From Syncephalis fuscata (Eukaryota; Zoopagomycota; Zoopagomycetes; Zoopagales; Piptocephalidaceae): 64,000 bases of DNA. The stretch is from NCBI GenBank assembly GCA_025786725.1, contig JAHLTZ010000007.1:620001-684000 (forward strand), written 5' to 3'. Positions 58,432 to 64,000 of the stretch are shown one piece after another. Position numbers and translations under genes: made by a program. A model generated the notes under the pieces. That model was not told the DNA's origin. It did no database searches and saw nothing but the letters and a program-made list of their open reading frames with translations. Every line of letters starts with the position of its first letter. Within the stretch, counting starts at the first letter, position 1.

Positions 58432-59762
58432 ATGTCTGACTTGAGTTCAGTTAGCCCGGCTGCGTTTACCAGCGGGTACTCAGATATTAAACTACAGCCT
58501 TATAGCGATTATTCTTCTCAATACTCGCCCACCTCTAACGGTAACGGAATGCCACCTGCTCCACTACCTGAAGATAATGGCGGCAATGGCGGCGAGTTCG
58601 ATCTATCCGACGAACAAGCCGAGCAGCTATTGCGTGAATTAGATTTATTGGGTGCACAACTGCAGATAATGGATCATGAAACACGTATGCTAGGCACAAA
58701 AACTGGCAACAATGCAACACGGAGTTCATTGAGCAACAATGCTAGTGCGCAATTTGGACGCGGCAATGCCGTAACACCCTATCGTATGCAATTGACAGAG
58801 AATCCATCCGATGAACAACGTAATTGGGAAACGCAAAGCTCATTAGATATAGGCAGTCCCGATGAAGAAGTTGGGGAGGGTGCGAATGGCCGGTCACAGT
58901 CGGCTGGTCGGTCTACACGTAAACAACGTGCCTTATTTGTTCCAAGGAAGCCCACGACAGCGAAGCACTTATGGCAGTTGATGTATCAAGTCTACCGGTA
59001 AATCCATCTGAATTGGAACCGCTTGAACTGGCACCTGAGCCTAGTAGCTCTCTTTCACCAAAGAATTGGGTCAATTCATTTTCTCGTTTGTTAAATCGTA
59101 GTAATAGCATTAGTGGTCATCACATTTACCTGACTTTTCTGCACCACCGGGTGTACTTGAACGATCGCGTACAGCAGGTGCCCGACCTCGTCCACGTTCA
59201 TTAATGATGTTTGGTACTGGTTCTCGTCGACAAACTCTATTTTTTCATCACCAGTTGATCAACAGCCGACTCGTGTTGACATTGCTACACTTACTAGCAT
59301 GAATCACCTGCTACCTCGCCTTTGTCGTCTAGTCCAGAACCAGCACCTAAACCACGTCGTAATCGGCCTTATTCTATGAGTTTCTTTTCTCGTTCCAATA
59401 CGGTGGAGAAAGCAGCATCACTAGATATGAATGGTGCCGGTAATAAATCGGCAGAGGGACATGACGTAGAATCGGATACGCTACTTCAGCAGATTAATGC
59501 ACTTAATCAAGAGCTTAATGCTAATCCAAAATCGGTACGATTACAAAATGATTCAGTTCAAGCGGGTACTGCCGCTTTATTCTCACTTGCTCGTCGTCGT
59601 ATACAATCACGTAATGCCTTCAGTACCAATGACACCAATAGTAATCACGGCGAGATTGCCGAAGAAGAGGAAGACGATGAGATACAAGGCGTGACACTGA
59701 ATGCCGGTGGTGCCGTCAATTATGCTCGACGTGTATCCACTTCCGTCTATTCCTTTGCCTAA
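58432..59762 (+). CDS. Serine-rich, mostly disordered protein, frame broken several times
   Basis: Starts MSDLSSVSPAAFTSGYSDIK at 58432. Coding-like sequence continues across three frames: EFDLSDEQAEQLLRELDLLG, GAQLQIMDHETRMLGTK, then EALMAVDVSSLPVNPSELEP, SLSPKNWVNSFSRLLNRSNS, PPGVLERSRTAGARPRPRS, ESPATSPLSSSPEPAPKPRR, NRPYSMSFFSRSNTVEKAAS, and finally LLQQINALNQELNANPKSVR to a stop at 59762. Frame changes sit near 58945, 59125, 59235 and 59300. The protein has two short helical segments in Ser/Pro/Arg-rich disorder with many potential phosphorylation sites. I recognise no family; a cytoskeletal or signalling adaptor is only a guess. Confidence 0.6.
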
Positions 59763-61114
59763 GCTTTCTCGTCTATCTCTATGTTTGTGTGCGTGCGATT
59801 TTATTTGTGTCTTTGAATAAATGACTTTTACATTTAATAATAATTCGTAAAATGTAGAGTTTAATATGATTATTTATATTAGTTAGCTACTGAATTTTTT
59901 ATTTAATGAATTATATTAATAGCAGTAACATTAAAAAGCAGAATATGAATAAAGAATTTATGCAGTTATATATATATAGTGAGCAAAATAAACAAATTAA
60001 ATTAAGCTTTACAATGAATACTTTTAGCAACAAACAAAGAATAGGTTTGAATATAGTAATGTTTTTATACGACATAACAATCCAAGTATACAATATTGGT
60101 AATATAAATAGTAGAAAATATATGCATACTAGATAATAAATTTACAATAGCAAGTATTTGATGATTGATGTTATTTACCATCCATTATCATGTTCATTAA
60201 ACGAACGTGTAACTCAATTGTGCGAATAATATTAGATATAGTCATTTAACACTAAATGATACTAAATTATTAATAAATTGTTGCTTAATGTCAAGTGACA
60301 CACAACATAACATGGTGTAGAAATAACTTGCTTAGATATTCACAAAATAATATTTGTGAAACTAACATTGCTTTATTAAAAGACAAATAATCATCTGCAT
60401 GTTATATGATCGTATATGGCCTACATATTTTGAATGTAGAAATCCACATCGTTTAAGAACAGTGTGTGATCGTACTTTTAATTTAATCTATGACGATTAT
60501 CGTAATTTACACGCTTGAAAAGTCAAAAATGAATAGCAAAAGTACGCGTTTACTAGTGAAGTAACAATAATAGAAATAAAGAATGCAATTAATTAGATAA
60601 AATATGGATAGTATTGTTGAAATGGATAACATATGTGTAGCTATATCTAATGAAACTAAATGTAATGTTTTATTATAATTAAATAGATAAATAACGTTAC
60701 AGCCATTGACATTTTATTGTTAACGTGCTTACATTTTGTCTTTTGTTTGTGTAGTTATAAAACATCCATGCTTTTTATATGATAAACAGTATACGACACT
60801 TTATAAACTACACTCTTACATATTGTTTATTCAAAATAATGATTTTTATCTAATATGCTAATTGATATAGGTTAGGCACCGATTTGAGCCATATTATCGT
60901 AGTCCCATAAATGGCATCAATTATTTTGTATTTAGAATTTCTTTTATATTTAGAAAAGCCACTTGTTATTTTTAGCTGATATTACGAAAATGGACAATTT
61001 ATTCAAGCGGCGACCATATTGGAAACCGCTAAATAGCACTTTGTTTTCATGCTAGTCTTTCATATCTTTTTACTTCTAGAACCTCCTTCTTTTCGTTTTT
61101 TTAGAACCTTTAAC
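59763..61114. other. AT-rich intergenic region with one R2 repeat
   Basis: About 1.35 kb. A frame at 59906-60136 is AT-composition noise. A 39-codon frame at 60399-60518 (RIWPTYFECRNPHRLRTVCD) looks protein-like but has no partner. The R2 repeat copy lies at about 60155-60290. The kinase-like gene's promoter must be at the right end. Confidence 0.4.
60155..60290 (+). repeat. Repeat R2, left copy
   Basis: Starts TATTTGATGATTGATGTTAT and continues with CCATTATCATGTTCA and CTCAATTGTGCGAAT. The same series occurs at 62663-62790 with about one change in five bases, in the same orientation, on the other side of the kinase-like gene. A weaker match is at about 5455-5570, within R1 copy A. Confidence 0.65.
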
Positions 61115-62403
61115 ATGTTATTTTCAAGGCATCATTTAGCAGCGCTTTTGATTTGCGCCTATACGTTTACTTCGCTTCCAACCTTATCCATTGCAAATCC
61201 ACTAAAAGCAACTGTTTCTCACGGTAAGTAGCCAGTAGATTTACATTAGCAGCCAACCAATCAAATATATAGTTGGCACAACAAAGAAAACCTTTCTAGG
61301 CGAACCTATTGGAAATTTTAATGCCCTCGGCCAAAAACTTCTTAAAATTGATAAAGTACTATCGCCAGATGGACCTATACAAATAGCAATATCAACATTT
61401 ACTGCCGAAAAGACTAAAGAGCCTACAAAGACGCTTACTAAATGTATTCGTTACGTGGATGATAATGGACAAAACATTCCATTAACTCTTAAATTAATAA
61501 AAAATGAAAGGACTGCGTATGCTGTAAGTATACAATAGCCATAATGTGTAATTGATGTTTATTAACAATGATTACTACAGTATTTGGATAAAGCAGACAT
61601 GAAGTTAAAAGGTGCAGCAGCAGATGGAAAACATTTGTCAGTTCGTAGACTCCACGAGTTTTCAATTGGAAAGAAGCATATCTGCTTTGTAATGACTTAT
61701 GCTGGTGACACTCCCCTAGGAGAATACACGGTTTTTATGCCACCCAAGGAAAAAGCAATAATACTACCACAAATATTAAGAGAAATATTAAGAGGTTAGT
61801 AGCACGCCGTCGATTTAATTCTAGCACACTCATCCGTTTACTTAGGCTTGGCTTACATGCATCGGGCTGGGCTCGCACATAACGATATTAAGCCTGATAG
61901 TAAGTTAAACGATGTGGTATTGATTATAAAAATAACAATGTTGTATTACAGACATTATGGTTTTTCAATTGCCTACGGGTGGATTTGGTCTTAAGATTAT
62001 TGACTATGATCTTGTAGTACCATTGAAAAAAAATATTTTTAGGAAACTAAAGTATATGACCAATAATTCTGGTTCGCTCGAATATATATCACCTGAAGCT
62101 GTAATGAAGATGCCATGCGATTTGCGTAAAAAAGATACCTGGGGAGCAGCAATGACTATTTACACTTTGCTATTCAATCGTTATCTATTTGAAGAAGAAA
62201 AAAGTAAATTTGCAAATAAGCTCATTGAACTAAGAAACCTTGGATGGGATTTATCGATAGAAATTCCCCTAACTTATAACGTGGATGCAGATACCAAAAT
62301 GGGTTTAGAATCGCTTGTCAGGACTCTTATACTTTTGCTAAAGCCTAAGTTTGAAGATCGTTATACACCTGAGAAGTTTTTAATGCAAAAGCGAGTTAAT
62401 TAG
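61115..62403 (+). CDS. Secreted protein-kinase-fold protein
   Basis: Five exons (61115-61223, 61300-61523, 61581-61794, 61846-61899, 61952-62403) give 350 residues without a frame break. The N-terminus MLFSRHHLAALLICAYTFTS then LPTLSIANP is a signal peptide. Kinase landmarks follow: LGQKLLKIDKV (glycine-loop position but poor in Gly), PLTLKLIKNE (possible ATP-binding Lys), HICFVMTYAGDTPLGEY (hinge), MHRAGLAHNDIKPDNIM (catalytic loop with HND for HRD), IIDYDLV (DYD for DFG), SLEYISPEAV (APE-like), and KKDTWGAAMTIYTLLFNRYLF (DxWG-type). Catalytic Asp, Lys, Asn and metal-binding Asp are all present, so activity is possible; the weak glycine loop leaves it open. A start at 61049 would add a poor leader. 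Kinase domains entering the secretory pathway are unusual in fungi. Confidence 0.82.
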
Positions 62404-63068
62404 TCTAGCTGGCTACTGGTTTCACGGCTTCTAAAATGGCTAATTGCTAGTCTTGAAATTTGGCTATTAGACTTTTGACTATTATAAATAAACACTTGTC
62501 ATTTACTATCTAGTAACACTGAGTCAACATGCAATTAATTGGAATATATAACAATAAATGTGTATATTGTATCGTAGAATGATATACAGTAGTGTGGGAT
62601 AAAATGGGGATAATGCAAGTAAATGGTGGATATATACATATTGGATAATGAATCTATGATGATGAGTATTTGATGACTGATGTCACTCACCACCCATCAT
62701 CATGTTCAATAAAAGAATGTGCAGCTCAATTGCGCGAATGTTATTAAAAATAATCACTTGATTCCAAATTACATTAAATGGCTAGTAAATTGTTTAATAA
62801 AATATATACAATAAATGCATCCCGTACACTAATATGTACATAATGACAGCAAATTGTTGCTGTAAAACCTTTTTTTATTTCATAAATATATTGCTAAATA
62901 AATAAAATAAGATGAATGTAAGCCGGCTACTTTGCTACAATTGTTCTTTACATTTACGTACACATGCACTAAAAATAAAATAAGAGAAATGCGACAAAAG
63001 GGCAGGTTTTTATATAATTTTGAACTGATATAGAACGCAAGATATAATACCATTGTTGTAATTAAAAA
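62404..63068. other. Intergenic region with the right R2 copy
   Basis: About 665 bp, convergent between the kinase-like gene and the TPR gene. Apart from the R2 copy at 62663-62790, nothing is recognised. Confidence 0.5.
62663..62790 (+). repeat. Repeat R2, right copy
   Basis: Direct repeat of 60155-60290: TATTTGATGACTGATGTCAC, then CCATCATCATGTTCA, CTCAATTGCGCGAAT. About 2.5 kb from the left copy, so the pair brackets the kinase-like gene. Confidence 0.65.
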
Positions 63069-64000
63069 TTACTCCTCGTCTTCAAAGTCTTCATCTTCGT
63101 CATCATCTTCGATATCGGCCTCAAACTTTTCAAAGATGTGCTCGATAAACTCACGTTCGAGGATGTCATCAGCTTCGTAGAGTGTTTCCAAACCGGAACC
63201 GCCCTCCTTCCATTGATCCAACAAGGTAGAGCATTCGTCGGCACGCTTCAAGAAGAAGACCGACTGGGCAAGACGCAACAAAACAGCCGACTCATCACGC
63301 TCCTTTTCCAGCTTTAAAGCAGTACGATAGTTTTTCTCAGCTGAAGCCAACAATTCATTTTCGTTAGCCTTGCTTGATGGCAATGGGAGCTGGGAGCGAC
63401 CAAAGATAGCATCACCCAAATACACGTGAAGTGCCGAGTTTTCAGAGTCAACACTGACGGCGCGTTCAAATTGCTGAATAGCCTTTTCGTAATGAGGAAC
63501 AATATCGGGTTCGGCTGCGGCAATACGGGCATCAATTATGGCGGTGATCTTCTCCTCATCTTCTTCATCTTCTTCATCGTCCTCTTCATTTCCAATTGAA
63601 GCCTCAGCCAAACGACCATGAGCCAAGCTCAAATAGAGCTCAGCCAAATCAACGATGGCTTCAGTGCGCTTCTCATCGGCAGCAATGGCCTCCTCGAGTT
63701 TGGCAATGGCTGGCTCATAGAAGCTAGCATTAAGTTCGCCACTTTGGTCCTGGCGATAGCTGGCCTGTGCCTGCAAGACATTGGCCCACTCTTGAAGTAG
63801 CTCTGCACGACGACTGGCATCCAAATCCAAAGCACGTGCAATGCGGCCAACAGAATCTTCAAACTTCTTTTTGGCCTCCTCGCTTGTGCTTTCCATGCAA
63901 CCCAACGATGTGATGGATTGAACGACGGCAATGACAATGTCAATCAAGTGGCCGTTGGTGTAGGCCTCGCCCTTGGCATCAACGGCACCGGAAGCAATCT
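63069..64000 (-). CDS. TPR-type helical-repeat protein with acidic tail (5' end outside window)
   Basis: A paralogue of the protein at 24234-26126; the frame is open to the window edge (AIASGAVDAKGEAYTNGHLI at the edge). Helical pairs: RRAELLQEWANVLQAQASYR, EPAIAKLEEAIAADEKRTEA, DLAELYLSLAHGRLAEA, HYEKAIQQFERAVSVDSENS, ALHVYLGDAIFGRSQL and EKNYRTALKLEKERDESAVL. It ends in a strongly acidic tail, DIEDDDEDEDFEDEE, and has an acidic loop NEEDDEEDEEDEEK. Third positions are GC-richer than in neighbours, which suggests good expression. ETT1/NRO1 family is possible but not certain. Confidence 0.75.
   Translation of the reverse strand, partial: IASGAVDAKGEAYTNGHLIDIVIAVVQSITSLGCMESTSEEAKKKFEDSVGRIARALDLDASRRAELLQEWANVLQAQASYRQDQSGELNASFYEPAIAKLEEAIAADEKRTEAIVDLAELYLSLAHGRLAEASIGNEEDDEEDEEDEEKITAIIDARIAAAEPDIVPHYEKAIQQFERAVSVDSENSALHVYLGDAIFGRSQLPLPSSKANENELLASAEKNYRTALKLEKERDESAVLLRLAQSVFFLKRADECSTLLDQWKEGGSGLETLYEADDILEREFIEHIFEKFEADIEDDDEDEDFEDEE

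Noticed and set aside
1-64000. tRNA and rRNA genes
   Set aside because: I looked for TTCGA-type T-loops with matching stems and rRNA-like blocks and saw none that held up by eye; a covariance-model scan would settle it.

Overview
This is nuclear DNA from a fungus. Genes are split by many short introns (about 45-120 nt, GTAAGT-like donors, CTAAC/CTAAT branch sites, TAG/CAG acceptors), intergenic DNA is AT-rich, and the gene set is fungal (HIS5, OXA1, CYT1, EAF7, TEL2, ATG20/SNX41-like, OSH1/2-like, ADE13). A YbeY homologue and many unfamiliar secreted and membrane proteins suggest an early-diverging, possibly zoopagomycete, lineage; that placement is inference.

Layout. 0-3 kb: a TBC Rab-GAP and a MICOS MIC26/27 subunit. 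3.4-8.7 kb: two RING-H2/coiled-coil paralogues whose RING blocks are almost identical, including the introns. 9.3-11.9 kb: HIS5 and a two-pass membrane protein. 13-19.5 kb: a 12-cysteine secreted protein, OXA1, EAF7 and TEL2. 19.7-22.6 kb: an intact seven-pass membrane protein head-to-head with a broken copy. 24-30.5 kb: a TPR protein, cytochrome c1 and YbeY. 30.5-34.5 kb: an ankyrin-PH-FFAT-ORD oxysterol-binding protein. 35-42 kb: an accessory stretch with three copies of a dispersed repeat, a secreted-peptide gene with an array of 3-nt microexons, and a second secreted protein. 42.9-57.4 kb: a PPR protein, an ATG20/SNX41-like nexin, a FAXDC2-like hydroxylase, a secreted beta-trefoil lectin-like protein, PPT1 and ADE13. 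58.4-62.4 kb: a disordered serine-rich protein and a secreted protein-kinase-fold protein. 63 kb to the end: a second TPR protein, cut by the window edge.

How the genes relate. OXA1, CYT1, MIC26/27, the PPR protein and probably YbeY serve the mitochondrion. The TBC protein, the nexin and the oxysterol-binding protein serve membrane traffic and lipid transfer. EAF7 and TEL2 are chromatin and checkpoint functions. Five genes encode proteins with signal peptides (13.0, 37.3, 40.2, 51.4 and 61.1 kb); the 37.3 kb one is the most unusual.

The outstanding observation is at 37307-37957. A signal-peptide exon is followed by six perfect AG-NNN-GT(A/G)AGT cassettes, each exactly 3 nt long and separated by tandemly duplicated 78-80 nt introns, then a last exon. 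Joined together they stay open and add a short two-cysteine tail after an Arg-Arg site.

Caution: many otherwise well-conserved genes (especially 30-34 and 46-60 kb) carry single-base frameshifts, most of which need one extra base. Consensus errors are more likely than decay, so exon coordinates there are approximate.
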